The notes: generated by a model from the sequence alone, not told the origin. Shown: positions 42,803 to 51,300, counted from the stretch's first letter. The stretch is 64,000 nucleotides of DNA from Brevibacillus_D fluminis_A (GCF_052072235.1 NZ_CM125436.1:4582001-4646000), one strand, 5' to 3'. Translations and numbers: made by a program.

Positions 42803-43775
42803 GGTCACTCTCCTCCCCGCCATCAGCTCCGGCCAGTTCCTTGGCAAACCGGACAGCCCCTTCCACAGGCGAACCGTTCGATTCCTGAAAAACGCCGAGC
42901 TTTCGCACCGTCATTTGTTCCGCAAACCGCTCCTTGATGAACGGACTATGCGCAAAGATGGAGCCTGCCACAACCACCGGGTAGCGTTCCTCTCCGTCAG
43001 CGTGTCCCTGCATCTGGGCACGCAAGCTTTCTATATGAAGGATCAGCTCATCTGCTGCCTTGGTCAAAATGCCGATCGACACGCGGTCGCGTGCTTCCGC
43101 TGCCTCGATGACCAATTTCGCAAATCGGGCAATCTCGCTTTTTTCCAAAGGGTTCGTATACAAATAAGGAATCAGCTCCTGCGGATCGGCCAGCTGGCAT
43201 TGCGCAAGCACGGTACGGGTCAACAGCGTCGGCTCCCCGCGCCGATCATACGCCCGGCAAACCGCCTGCAAACCGGCGAGGCCGATCGCGTAGCCGCTCC
43301 CCTCGTCGCCCAAAAGATGGCCCCAGCCGCCGCTGCGGTAACGCGTACCGCCTGCATCCACCCCGTATGCCACCGAGCCAGTTCCGGCAATCGCGATGAT
43401 TCCCGCCTTTTGCTCCGGCGCGAGCGCACCGCGCAAGGCGATGTCGGCATCATGCAGCACGAGGCAGGGGACATTCGGACCGATCCCCTCTTTTGCCAGC
43501 ATCGCCCGCACAGCTGTGTTCACTCGCTCCTGCTCCTGCAGCCGCCCCGCTCCGGCCACGCCCAGGCAGATCGCCTGAATCGCGCCAAACGGCAGCCCCA
43601 TCTCCCGGAGCGCTTCTTCCAGCAGCGCGCGCACCGTCTGTGCCAGACGCTCGTAACCGGTGATCAGCGGATTGCAGCCCGCTCCGGTGACCGTCACCGT
43701 CTTTCCTGTTTCCAGACAAGCCAGCATGCACTCCGTTTTCGTCCCGCCTCCATCGATTCCCGCTACGACTCGCAT
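42795..43775 (-). CDS. N-acetylmuramic acid/N-acetylglucosamine kinase, BadF/BcrA ATPase family (MurK-like)
   Basis: The 326-residue ASKHA-fold kinase has phosphate-1 VVAGIDGGGTKTECML, AICLGVAGAG, the adenosine/phosphate-2 motif IIAIAGTGSVAYGV with GGWGHLLGDEGSGYAIG, and VVVAGSIFAHSPFI. This is the NagK/MurK subgroup (PF01869). In an operon with murQ and an ABC importer rather than a PTS, it would phosphorylate incoming unphosphorylated MurNAc and GlcNAc at C6, giving MurQ its substrate. GAGGG precedes the ATG. The sugar specificity is inferred from context. Confidence 0.87.
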   Translation of the reverse strand: MRVVAGIDGGGTKTECMLACLETGKTVTVTGAGCNPLITGYERLAQTVRALLEEALREMGLPFGAIQAICLGVAGAGRLQEQERVNTAVRAMLAKEGIGPNVPCLVLHDADIALRGALAPEQKAGIIAIAGTGSVAYGVDAGGTRYRSGGWGHLLGDEGSGYAIGLAGLQAVCRAYDRRGEPTLLTRTVLAQCQLADPQELIPYLYTNPLEKSEIARFAKLVIEAAEARDRVSIGILTKAADELILHIESLRAQMQGHADGEERYPVVVAGSIFAHSPFIKERFAEQMTVRKLGVFQESNGSPVEGAVRFAKELAGADGGEESDHA

Positions 43776-43800
43776 GCCAATCCCTCGCTCTCTGTTTCAC

Positions 43801-44766
43801 TCAGTTGACGTCCTTGCTATATTTCGCATACTGCTTCCAGCTGCAGTAGCCCAGCTTTTCATAAAAGGAGACGAGCGTGGTCCAGTCGATCACGATACGA
43901 TTCACCCCGCGTTCGCGCAAAAAAGCGATGCCCGCCTGCACGACAGCCAGCCCGTAGCCTTGCTGGCGATGTGCAGGATCGACGCCGAGCGGACCGATCC
44001 CCCCGTACCGCTCGCCCATCAATTCTGCCCAGTATACATTTTGGGCAATGAACGGCGAGTGCGCATCATTGATCCGGCAAAACCCGATGATCTCGCCCTC
44101 TTTCTCCAGCACGACGAACTCCCTGCCCATGCCGCCGCGCCGAAAATAATGAATCGCTTCATATTCCCAGCGACCTGGAAAGCAGCGGTGCAGAAACCGC
44201 AGCAGAGCTTTCTCATCCGCTCGCTCTGCCAACCGGAACCGCGCGTCCGCAAACATCGGCACCGCGAAAGGCTGCCCCTCCTCATACCGGCACAGCAGAT
44301 CGTTTTCGAGCGGCTCCGTCAATGTGTAGCCCTGGTGCTCGAACCAGCTTTTGACCTCAGGCGATTCTTCCGGAATCCCCGGAAAGTAATGATACGGATC
44401 GCGGCCGAGCCAAATTTTTTGCGCGCCATGCGCGATGAGCGCCCGCTCTGCTCTCGCCAAAAGTTCACGCCCAATGCCTTTGCCCCGCTCGCTTTGGGCG
44501 ACAAGCAGCACTTGAATCCAGCCGATTCCTTTGCCGAATCGCACCGACAGCCCTTGCTCCTGCCAGCTCTTTGCCACGACGAAGCCGATTACGCGGTCTG
44601 TATCTGCATCGAGGGCAATCCACGAGCCTTCTGCCAGTACATTGGCATCATCGAAGCTGTTTTGCGCAAACAGCTCCTCGCGCATCGGAAAGCGCTCCCC
44701 CAGCTCCTGATTCCACAGCTGGCACAATGCGCCCAAATACGCCCTGTCCCATGCTACCATTTTCAT
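43801..44766 (-). CDS. GNAT-family acetyltransferase with two GNAT-like domains (YbbJ-like position)
   Basis: The 321-residue protein contains an N-terminal GNAT unit (VLLVAQSERGKGIGRELLARAE, near 88) and a C-terminal one (LGVDPAHRQQGYGLAVVQAG, near 262, then NRIVIDWTTLVSFYEKLGY). Both have the acetyl-CoA-binding R/Q-x-x-G-x-G/A loop. A GNAT gene (ybbJ) also lies in the murein-sugar operon of Bacillus subtilis, so the association is conserved though the substrate is not known. It follows the ABC permease gene by 39 bases and precedes the kinase gene by 25. Confidence 0.85.
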   Translation of the reverse strand: MKMVAWDRAYLGALCQLWNQELGERFPMREELFAQNSFDDANVLAEGSWIALDADTDRVIGFVVAKSWQEQGLSVRFGKGIGWIQVLLVAQSERGKGIGRELLARAERALIAHGAQKIWLGRDPYHYFPGIPEESPEVKSWFEHQGYTLTEPLENDLLCRYEEGQPFAVPMFADARFRLAERADEKALLRFLHRCFPGRWEYEAIHYFRRGGMGREFVVLEKEGEIIGFCRINDAHSPFIAQNVYWAELMGERYGGIGPLGVDPAHRQQGYGLAVVQAGIAFLRERGVNRIVIDWTTLVSFYEKLGYCSWKQYAKYSKDVN

Positions 44767-44805
44767 GCTGCCACCAGCTTTCTTTCATCCTTACGATGCT
44801 TCCGC

Positions 44806-45633
44806 TCATTTCAGCCCCGATGTTTTGGAGCCTTCCACAAAATACTTTTCCGCAAACAAGAACACGATCAAGATCGGCACCAGGCTGATCAACGCCCCTG
44901 CGACCAGCAGCTGGTCATTCGTTTTGAACTGCCCGGCGAGCGACATGATGCCGACCGGCAGCGTGAATTTTTCTTCGGACACCAAATAAATTACCGGTGA
45001 CAAAATTTCGTTCCACTTGCCCATAAAGGTGAATACGGCAAGGGTCGCCATGGCCGGCTTCGCCATCGGCAAGTAAATTTTCCAGTAGATTTGAAACGGA
45101 TTGCAGCCATCGAGCTTTGCCGCTTCCTCGTATTCCGCCGGAATGCCGAGAAACGCCTGGCGCAGCAGGAAGATGGCGAACGGCTGACCCAGCCACTCCA
45201 AAAACCACAGCGGCGTCAGCGAGTCGACCATCCCGAGGTTTTTGAAAATGATGAACTGCGGGATGATCGTCACGATGCCCGGGATCATCATCGTGCCAAG
45301 CACGATCAGAAACAGCGTATCGCGAAACGGAAAGCGCAGCCGCGCAAACGCGTAGGCGATCATCGAACTCGACAAGATCGCCCCGATGACGGACAAAATG
45401 GCGACATATACGCTGTTGAACGTATAGGCGTTGAAATTGGCCTGCTCCCACACCTGCGTATAGTTGCTCCAGCGCACCGGATCAGGCAGCCATTCCGGTG
45501 GAAACGCCATGTATTGCTTGTATGTTTTCAGCGAGTTGAACACGGTGGTCAAAAACGGAACGATCATCACCAGCGTGCTGAAAATAACGACGATGTAGCC
45601 CAGCAGCTTGCTGTAGGAAAATCGCTTGCGCAT
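44806..45633 (-). CDS. Carbohydrate ABC transporter permease, MalG type
   Basis: The 275-residue protein has six membrane segments and the MalG/YesQ-type EAA motif EYEEAAKLDGCNPFQIYWKIYLPMAKPAMATL near 155. It ends KYFVEGSKTSGLK, and the GLK-like end is typical of CUT1 permeases. AAAGGAGG precedes the ATG. It follows the MalF-type gene by 33 bases. Together with that permease and the binding protein it imports a sugar, by context GlcNAc-MurNAc, MurNAc or GlcNAc. No ATPase gene is in the operon, so it must share a CUT1 ATPase such as MsmX. Confidence 0.92.
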   Translation of the reverse strand: MRKRFSYSKLLGYIVVIFSTLVMIVPFLTTVFNSLKTYKQYMAFPPEWLPDPVRWSNYTQVWEQANFNAYTFNSVYVAILSVIGAILSSSMIAYAFARLRFPFRDTLFLIVLGTMMIPGIVTIIPQFIIFKNLGMVDSLTPLWFLEWLGQPFAIFLLRQAFLGIPAEYEEAAKLDGCNPFQIYWKIYLPMAKPAMATLAVFTFMGKWNEILSPVIYLVSEEKFTLPVGIMSLAGQFKTNDQLLVAGALISLVPILIVFLFAEKYFVEGSKTSGLK

Positions 45634-45666
45634 GGCTGCCTCCTTTCAGATTTGCCTTGTGCCCAC

Positions 45667-46617
45667 TCAATCATAGTGAACCCATTTCTTCTGCAGCCTG
45701 AATTGAACCAAGGTGATAAGGAACAAGATGATGAACAGCACCCAGGCGATGGCCGAGGCGTATCCCATCTTGAAAAAGCTGAACCCTTCGCGGTACATGA
45801 ACAGCATCAGCACCAGCGAGGCGTTTTTGGTCCCGCCGGTGGACGCCGCTTCGGACGATGCGCCCGTCATGACGAAGATTTGCTCAAAGTTTTGGAACGA
45901 ATAGATGGTGTTGAGGATGATGACCAAAAATGTCGTGCCGGAAATCATCGGCACGGTGATTTTCCAAAACTTTTGCCACGCGCTCGCCCCATCGATACTG
46001 GCCGCCTCATACATGTCGGATGAAATCCCCTGCAAACCCGCCAAAAAAATCACCATCATGTAGCCGACGCTTTTCCAGATCGCGACCAGCACCAGCACCG
46101 GGATGACCCAGCGTTCATCGGCGAGCCAGTCTTGCGGCGCGAAGCCGAACTTGGCCAAGAGCGCATTGGCGAAACCGATCCGCGTATTGAAAATCGCATC
46201 CGCGACATAGGCGATCACCGTCCACGACGAGATGACCGGCAGGAAATGGGCGATGCGGAAAAACTTCAGCCCTTTCAGCTTCTGGTTCAGCGCGACAGCG
46301 AGAATCAGCGCCAAAAACGTTTTGGCCGGCACATAGAGGATGGTGAAGTAGACGGTGTTCCACAGCGCCTTGTAAAACAGCGGGTCCTGGAACAGCTTCT
46401 CGTAATTCGCAAGCCCGGTCCATTCCGGCGGATTGAGCATGTCATAGTCAGAAAAACTGAAATAGATCGAAGCGAGCGATGTGCCCAGCACGAAAACAAT
46501 GAAGTTGAGTAGATAAGGGGAGACCATCAACAGCCCCCATCTCCCCTCACTGTCCAACCACTTTCGCTTTTTTTTGATGACAGGCTGCGGTCGTCCTTCC
46601 TTTTCAAGCTCAAGCAT
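45667..46617 (-). CDS. Carbohydrate ABC transporter permease, MalF type
   Basis: The 316-residue CUT1 permease has a basic cytoplasmic N-terminus (KKKRKWLDSEGRWG), six membrane segments (first: LLMVSPYLLNFIVFVLG) and the EAA loop MYEAASIDGASAWQKFWKITVPMISG near 205. An AAGGG site lies 12 bases before the ATG, a little far. It follows the binding-protein gene by 27 bases. It forms the pore with the MalG-type subunit. Confidence 0.92.
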   Translation of the reverse strand: MLELEKEGRPQPVIKKKRKWLDSEGRWGLLMVSPYLLNFIVFVLGTSLASIYFSFSDYDMLNPPEWTGLANYEKLFQDPLFYKALWNTVYFTILYVPAKTFLALILAVALNQKLKGLKFFRIAHFLPVISSWTVIAYVADAIFNTRIGFANALLAKFGFAPQDWLADERWVIPVLVLVAIWKSVGYMMVIFLAGLQGISSDMYEAASIDGASAWQKFWKITVPMISGTTFLVIILNTIYSFQNFEQIFVMTGASSEAASTGGTKNASLVLMLFMYREGFSFFKMGYASAIAWVLFIILFLITLVQFRLQKKWVHYD

Positions 46618-46644
46618 GGTCGGTTTTCACACCCTTTTTACAAG

Positions 46645-47976
46645 CTATTTTTGCTTTTTGTAGAAATCGTCCAGCACTTTTTGCAGTTCAGGGTCCGTTT
46701 TGGACATGAAGGTGTCCACATCGGTTTTTTCCATGAACAGGTCGGTCAAATTGTCGCTGAACACTTTGTACCACTCGGCGAACACCGCGTTGGCGTCGAT
46801 CGTGCCGGCGAATTCGAGGCTGTCGAGGAACACTTTTTTGCTGTCCGGCTTGGTCGCTTTCGTCAGGAACATATCGGAGTTGGCCACCGATTTTTTCACC
46901 GGCACCGCTTCGCCGACCTGCGCCCATTCTTTTTGCGCCTCGTCGTTCGTCGCCCAGAACTTGATCCACTCTTCCGCCGCCTTGACTTTGGCATCGTCGG
47001 CTTTTTTGTTGATAACCCACGAGTTGGCGATCACCGGCGCGAATCGCTTGCCGTCCGGACCTTTTGGCAATGGCGCGACATCGTAGTTAAGCCCCGCATC
47101 GTTCATCGAGGTCGTCGCTGCGTAAATGTCGATCTGCATCGCAGCCGCTCCGCTCAGGAACACCTTGAAATTGCTTTGGAACGCCTTAAGCTCGGAAGGA
47201 TTCGGGAACAGCTTGCGCTTCATCCCGTCTACCATCCATTCCAGCGCTTTTTTGTTTTCCGGCGAGTTGATGATCGACTTGCTCATGCTCGGGTCGAGCA
47301 CCCCGCCGCCGTACGCTTTCAAAATGTTGAAGGCGCCGCGCGAGCTGCCGAAGAAGGTGAAGCCGTACTGCTTGACCGCTTTTTTGTCAAACGCAGGGTC
47401 GTCCGCATTTTTGCCGTTCGCATCGAGCGTCAGCTTGGCCGCCGCCGCTTTCAGATCGTCCCACGTCCAGTCTGCGGTTGGATACGGAACGCCGGCTTTG
47501 TCGAACAAGTCTTTGTTGTAATAGAGCACGCCCACCTGAATGCCTTGTGGAACCGCCCAGTATTTGCCGCTGGAATCTTTGCCGAAATCGATCCCGTACA
47601 CGTCATCCTTGCTGATCTCTTTGTTGACGAAATCGGTGATGTCGCGCAGTGCCCCGCGCTCCGCATAGCCGAACACTTTCGTTCCGTCGCTTTGCCAGAC
47701 GTCAGGTGCCGTACCTGTCGCGATTTGCGTCGTCAATTTTTTGTAGAAGTCATCATAGGGAGCGGTTTCGGTCTTGATCTTGATGTTCGTGTGCGATGCC
47801 TCGAACTTGGCGATGATTTCCTCCATCTTTTTCTTGGTCGGCGGATCGGAATCGTAGCCTAAAAACAGCTCGACCTGATCGCCGGAAGCCGCCGGCTTGC
47901 TGGAACAGCCGGACAAAACGAGCGCAGCGGACAGGCCGAGAAAACCGATTGTGGTGAAAAGACCCCTCTTTTTCAT
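46645..47976 (-). CDS. Carbohydrate ABC transporter substrate-binding lipoprotein (SBP_bac_1)
   Basis: The 443-residue protein has a lipoprotein signal (LSAALVLSGC, Cys near 24) and a family-1 binding domain: EIIAKFEASHTNIKIKTE near 48, TQIATGTAPDVWQSDG near 88, VPQGIQVGVLYYNKDLFDKA near 145 and ADDAKVKAAEEWIKFWATND near 330. GGGGG stands 10 bases before the ATG. It lies between the beta-lactamase-like gene (42 bases) and the permeases. Context points to muropeptide-derived amino sugars as ligands. Confidence 0.92.
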   Translation of the reverse strand: MKKRGLFTTIGFLGLSAALVLSGCSSKPAASGDQVELFLGYDSDPPTKKKMEEIIAKFEASHTNIKIKTETAPYDDFYKKLTTQIATGTAPDVWQSDGTKVFGYAERGALRDITDFVNKEISKDDVYGIDFGKDSSGKYWAVPQGIQVGVLYYNKDLFDKAGVPYPTADWTWDDLKAAAAKLTLDANGKNADDPAFDKKAVKQYGFTFFGSSRGAFNILKAYGGGVLDPSMSKSIINSPENKKALEWMVDGMKRKLFPNPSELKAFQSNFKVFLSGAAAMQIDIYAATTSMNDAGLNYDVAPLPKGPDGKRFAPVIANSWVINKKADDAKVKAAEEWIKFWATNDEAQKEWAQVGEAVPVKKSVANSDMFLTKATKPDSKKVFLDSLEFAGTIDANAVFAEWYKVFSDNLTDLFMEKTDVDTFMSKTDPELQKVLDDFYKKQK

Positions 47977-48018
47977 ACAGAACGAACCCCCTTGTTATTT
48001 TCGAAATAATTAAAATAC

Positions 48019-49071
48019 TTATGACAAGCTTGCGCGAATCAAATTATGCAGTCGCGGACGCAATCGCAAAATATGGTCGTGCCTGCCGAAATGGACGCGA
48101 TTGGTCAGCATAATCACATGCAGATGAACCTGCGGATCGAACCAGATGCTCGTTCCCGTAAAGCCGGTATGGCCGTACGCTTCCGCCGACATGAAGTCCC
48201 CGCTTGAGCTGGGGCCGGTCGGACTTTTCAGCAACCAGCCCAAACCGCGATGCTCCGCATCAAACGCGGTGAAATTGCGCCGTGCCGTGCGGATCGCCGT
48301 TTTGGACAAGATGCGCCTTCCCCGGTACAGGCCGTCATGCTTCCACATGCAGGCGTAGCGCGACAGATCGGCGACGGTTGAAAACAGGCCGGCATGTCCG
48401 CTGACGCCGCCCATCGCATCGGCCTTCTCGTCATGGACGATTCCGACTTTATAGACGCCGCGCCTTGGACAAAACTCTGTCGCAGCATAGCGTTCCTGTG
48501 CAAAAGTCGGATTGAAACACGTTTCCTCCATTTCCAGCGGCTCGAAAATGGCTTGGCGAACATAGCGGTCAAACGGCATGTCGGTCAAAGCCTCGATGAC
48601 ATGCGCCAGCAGCATCATGCCAAGATCGCTGTAAATGACCTTCGCTCCCGGCGTATGTAACAAATCAAGCTGACAGATCGCCGCCTGCATCTGCTCTTTT
48701 GTCATGGTGTAGGGGTCAAAGGTGAAGTCGGCGTGAAGCCCGGAAGTATGCGTCAGCAGGTGACCGATCCGGACTTTTTCCGCATGATGCCGTCCAAACT
48801 GCGGAATGATGGAATCGACCGGATCATCCAGCGCCATCTGCCCCCGCTCCAGAAGCTGCAGGGCGGCAGGCAACGTCGCCACCACCTTTGTCAACGAGGC
48901 GAGGTCGAAAACGGTATCGAGCTGCATCGGCAGCCTTTCGGGAAAGCAGGCGCGATAGCCGACCGCATTTTCATACAGCAGCTGGCCCTGATGTGCGACT
49001 TGCAGGACGGCTCCGGGAATGTGTCCCTCCGCCACTGCTTTTTGCAAAAACGAATCGATCTGTTCTTCCAA
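48019..49071 (-). CDS. Serine beta-lactamase-family hydrolase (YbbE/PBP4*-like)
   Basis: First gene of the MurNAc operon. The 350-residue class-C-type fold has Ser-x-x-Lys in FDLASLTKVVATLP near 56-60, the Tyr motif in VIYSDLGMMLLAH near 145, and a third-box HTG in AYGHTGFTGTSIWFD near 300. No signal peptide is evident. The start is unclear: the frame opens with TTG at 49071 without a good site, while GGGGG lies upstream before an in-frame ATT. B. subtilis has a related gene (ybbE) in its MurNAc operon. It may act as an amidase, esterase or peptidase on murein fragments. Confidence 0.85.
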   Translation of the reverse strand: MEEQIDSFLQKAVAEGHIPGAVLQVAHQGQLLYENAVGYRACFPERLPMQLDTVFDLASLTKVVATLPAALQLLERGQMALDDPVDSIIPQFGRHHAEKVRIGHLLTHTSGLHADFTFDPYTMTKEQMQAAICQLDLLHTPGAKVIYSDLGMMLLAHVIEALTDMPFDRYVRQAIFEPLEMEETCFNPTFAQERYAATEFCPRRGVYKVGIVHDEKADAMGGVSGHAGLFSTVADLSRYACMWKHDGLYRGRRILSKTAIRTARRNFTAFDAEHRGLGWLLKSPTGPSSSGDFMSAEAYGHTGFTGTSIWFDPQVHLHVIMLTNRVHFGRHDHILRLRPRLHNLIRASLS

Positions 49072-49117
49072 TGCTCTGCTGATCGGAATGAACCCCCTTT
49101 TTGGTTTCTCCTGCGTA

Positions 49118-49131
49118 GTAAAGCGCTTACG
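49118..49131. promoter_or_regulatory. cre-like palindrome near the MurNAc operon start
   Basis: GTAAAGCGCTTACG has the AAGCGCTT core of CcpA sites with about three departures from the consensus arms. It lies 50 bases upstream of the first gene, downstream of the promoter, where a roadblock-type cre would act. Confidence 0.4.
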
Positions 49132-49151
49132 AAAACAGGCCCGGTCAACTG

Positions 49152-49168
49152 CTGAAATTTTATTTCAG
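49152..49168. promoter_or_regulatory. Putative MurR operator A
   Basis: CTGAAAT-TTT-ATTTCAG is a perfect 17-base palindrome placed just downstream of the expected transcription start. It shares its arms with the site at 49231-49247. Confidence 0.7.
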
Positions 49169-49187
49169 AATAATAGCTACAATTTGA

Positions 49188-49215
49188 ATTATACACACCT
49201 AAAATAAAATATCAA
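49188..49215 (-). promoter_or_regulatory. Sigma-A promoter of the MurNAc-recovery operon
   Basis: On the minus strand, TTGATA (49215-49210), 16 bases, then a perfect TATAAT (49193-49188). Transcription would start near 49181. A weaker match to the TGAAAT-N3-ATTTCA motif (49200-49214, two mismatches) covers the -35 edge and spacer. Confidence 0.7.
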
Positions 49216-49230
49216 ACATTTTGTTATTTT

Positions 49231-49247
49231 TTGAAATATAATTTCAG
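49231..49247. promoter_or_regulatory. Putative MurR operator B
   Basis: TTGAAAT-ATA-ATTTCAG, one base short of a perfect palindrome. It stands 15 bases upstream of the -35 box and 79 bases centre-to-centre from operator A. Confidence 0.65.
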
Positions 49248-49309
49248 TAACTCGCGCAAGAAAGCGCACCGCGTTTTCGCAGTGCGCCTGTCGGCATCGC
49301 CGTTCTCCT

Positions 49310-50065
49310 TTATACCTCGCCCCAAAACACTTTCGTCTCATAGTCAAACGATACGAGCCCGTCCTGTTGATTCGCTTCGTACAGATTGCGCAGCTCCGCC
49401 ATCATCGGCTCATAATTCGGATGCCCGGGCGTCGGGCTGTACGAGGACGACAGCAGCCGTCCGCTGAGTCCGGCGAAATCGAACGATTGCGAGTTGGTGA
49501 AGCGCGCCTCCCGCATGTCCCCACCTTTGAAAAAGGCGCGGAGTGTTTCCGGTGAAATGTTTTTGTGGCCGACTTTTTCATAATCGGTCCCGAATGTGTG
49601 CAAAAGCTTGTCATAGCCTTCGCGAAACGGCGTGCCATGCGTGAGCCGTGAATTCCAGATCAAAATCGCTTTCCCGCCCGGCTTCAAAATCCGCCGGAAT
49701 TCCGCTTGCGCCGCTTGCCGGTCAAACCAGTGGAACGCCTGGGCACAGACGATGAAGTCGACGGACGAGTCTGCCAGCCCCGTCGCCTCGGCCGCTCCCG
49801 AAACAACGCGAAAACCCGGTTCATCGGCAAGCATGTCCACAGCCGCCTCGCGCATGGCTTGGTTCGGCTCGACGGCGATGACGCGGCTCCCCCGTTCGAT
49901 CAAAAGCTGCGAAAAAATGCCGGTACCCGCCCCGATGTCCGCAATCTCGCTGTCGGGACGCAGGCCGATCGTCTCATACAAATAATCGATCGCTTCCTGC
50001 GGATAGCTCGGACGATACTTGACGTACGTATCTACGCGATTGGAAAACCGTTCTTTGCTGTCCAT
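49310..50065 (-). CDS. Class I SAM-dependent methyltransferase
   Basis: The 251-residue protein has motif I IADIGAGTGIFSQLLIERG near 45, motif II VIAVEPNQAMREAA, the post-I FRVVSGAAEATGLADSSVD segment and VCAQAFHWFDRQAAQAEFRRI, which matches the Methyltransf_11 group (YafE/UbiE-like, often called trans-aconitate-type). The ATG at 50065 has AGAGGTGG at good spacing; the frame is open 12 codons further without a site. Substrate unknown. It follows the VOC gene by 54 bases. Confidence 0.88.
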   Translation of the reverse strand: MDSKERFSNRVDTYVKYRPSYPQEAIDYLYETIGLRPDSEIADIGAGTGIFSQLLIERGSRVIAVEPNQAMREAAVDMLADEPGFRVVSGAAEATGLADSSVDFIVCAQAFHWFDRQAAQAEFRRILKPGGKAILIWNSRLTHGTPFREGYDKLLHTFGTDYEKVGHKNISPETLRAFFKGGDMREARFTNSQSFDFAGLSGRLLSSSYSPTPGHPNYEPMMAELRNLYEANQQDGLVSFDYETKVFWGEV

Positions 50066-50119
50066 CACAAACCACCTCTTATCGGAAAGATGTACGCTCA
50101 AACCGCCGCAGGCTGATGG

Positions 50120-50494
50120 TTACAGCCATTCCAAAAACTCAAGCCGGTTGCCAAACGGATCGTTCAAATAAAACCGCGAGACGCCTTCGTCCGCACGGGC
50201 ATCGTCGTCGATTACCGGCAAGCCTTTTTCCAGCAAGTAAGCCCGCAGCTGGTCGATCTTTTCCACGTGGAAGGCAGGATGCGCCTTGGTGGCGGGAACA
50301 AAGTCTTTCTGTACGCCGATGTGGACTTGATGGGTCCCGCATTGGAACCATACGCCGCCGCGCTTGCGCAGAATCTCCGGCTTCGGGATTTCGGGCCAGC
50401 CCAGCAGATCGGCGAAAAACCGGCGCGCTTCCGCTTCGCATCCCTCAGGCGCGGCGAGTTGAATGTGGTCGATTCCGGAAAATGTGAAAGACAT
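50120..50494 (-). CDS. VOC (glyoxalase/bleomycin-resistance-fold) family protein
   Basis: The 124-residue protein starts MSFTFSGIDHIQLAAPEGCE and ends SRFYLNDPFGNRLEFLEW, with HPAFHVEKIDQLRAYLLEKG between. These are the usual metal-site positions of the VOC fold (His near residue 10, Glu near the C-terminus). The ATG at 50494 follows GGAGATG by 7 bases; an ATG five codons earlier is less well placed. Similar proteins are annotated as glyoxalases but activity is not known. Confidence 0.85.
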   Translation of the reverse strand: MSFTFSGIDHIQLAAPEGCEAEARRFFADLLGWPEIPKPEILRKRGGVWFQCGTHQVHIGVQKDFVPATKAHPAFHVEKIDQLRAYLLEKGLPVIDDDARADEGVSRFYLNDPFGNRLEFLEWL

Positions 50495-50716
50495 CGTGAT
50501 CATCTCCATCTTTGTTTCATCTGACGAAACTAAGTTTCATCTTGTGGATTCATTTTACATAAATCACCTAGAAAAATCCAGCGTTTTTTTCGCTGCTGGC
50601 TGATGGGGGTCGGGATAAATAATGAAGCAGCGGCTGGCTAAGAACTCAGTCTTAGACTGCCGCTGCTTTTATGAACTCAGTGTACCTGGCATAACAGACA
50701 TGTATTTACTAGATTT

Positions 50717-50839
50717 CTAGGGTTTTGTTGGTTGAGCGGAAAGACCAATTATATCCGTGGAGCCAAACAACAGTAATGCAACGAAAAGAATGACCAATAC
50801 TGATTCCGAGAAAAGCTCTCCATTAAAATTATGATTCAT
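50717..50839 (-). CDS. Small hydrophobic protein, 40 residues
   Basis: A short frame begins MNHNFNGELFSESVLVILFV, has one membrane-spanning stretch (VLVILFVALLLFG) and a polar tail (GLSAQPTKP). GGAGG stands 8 bases before the ATG, a strong sign that it is real. It resembles in size and layout the YjcZ-type small sporulation membrane proteins. It follows the next gene upstream (50872-51300) by 32 bases and is probably co-transcribed with it. The function is unknown. Confidence 0.6.
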   Translation of the reverse strand: MNHNFNGELFSESVLVILFVALLLFGSTDIIGLSAQPTKP

Positions 50840-50871
50840 CTTGAATGCCTCCTTTTCACTTTCAACCACAT

Positions 50872-51300
50872 TTATCCATTCCCCATTTTCTTTTTAAGCG
50901 CCTCAAAAATCTCATCCACGGTCAAATTTCCATGATCGTTAAGAAATTTCAGCAAGTTATCTACATTCGTATTGTTCAAATCGCCCAATGTCATGTACTT
51001 TCCTGTTAAGCTGACAATCATCGTGGCTTGTCTAAACAATTGAACAGCATCTACTCTTAGCTTTCCACTTAAAAGAAGAAAGGCCACAATGATTTCTAAA
51101 TTATTGCCTGCCAGCCATGAATCATTGCATGACTGTTTCTGGTTTGCCTTGTTATTTGCTTTGTTATTCGCTTTGTTGTTTGCCTTGTTGTTTGAATTTC
51201 CGGTTGACGGTTTTTGGTTTGCCTTGCTTGTTGAATTATCGGTTGACGGTTTCTTGTTTGTCTTGCTTGTTGAATTTTGCGGTACCATGCTATTTTCCAT
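50872..51300 (-). CDS. Hypothetical protein with Asn/Lys-rich repeats, 142 residues
   Basis: The N-terminal 55 residues are low-complexity: repeats of STSKTNKKPSTDN type, then four copies of NKAN encoded by near-identical 12-base DNA repeats (about 51125-51195). The last 80 residues look folded (LEIIVAFLLLSGKLRVDAVQ; LNNTNVDNLLKFLNDHGNLT). GGGAGGAAG precedes the ATG. I do not recognise a family. The layout, a flexible repeat tail plus a small domain and a tiny membrane partner, recalls spore-coat or spore-associated proteins, which is only a guess. Confidence 0.65.
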   Translation of the reverse strand: MENSMVPQNSTSKTNKKPSTDNSTSKANQKPSTGNSNNKANNKANNKANNKANQKQSCNDSWLAGNNLEIIVAFLLLSGKLRVDAVQLFRQATMIVSLTGKYMTLGDLNNTNVDNLLKFLNDHGNLTVDEIFEALKKKMGNG

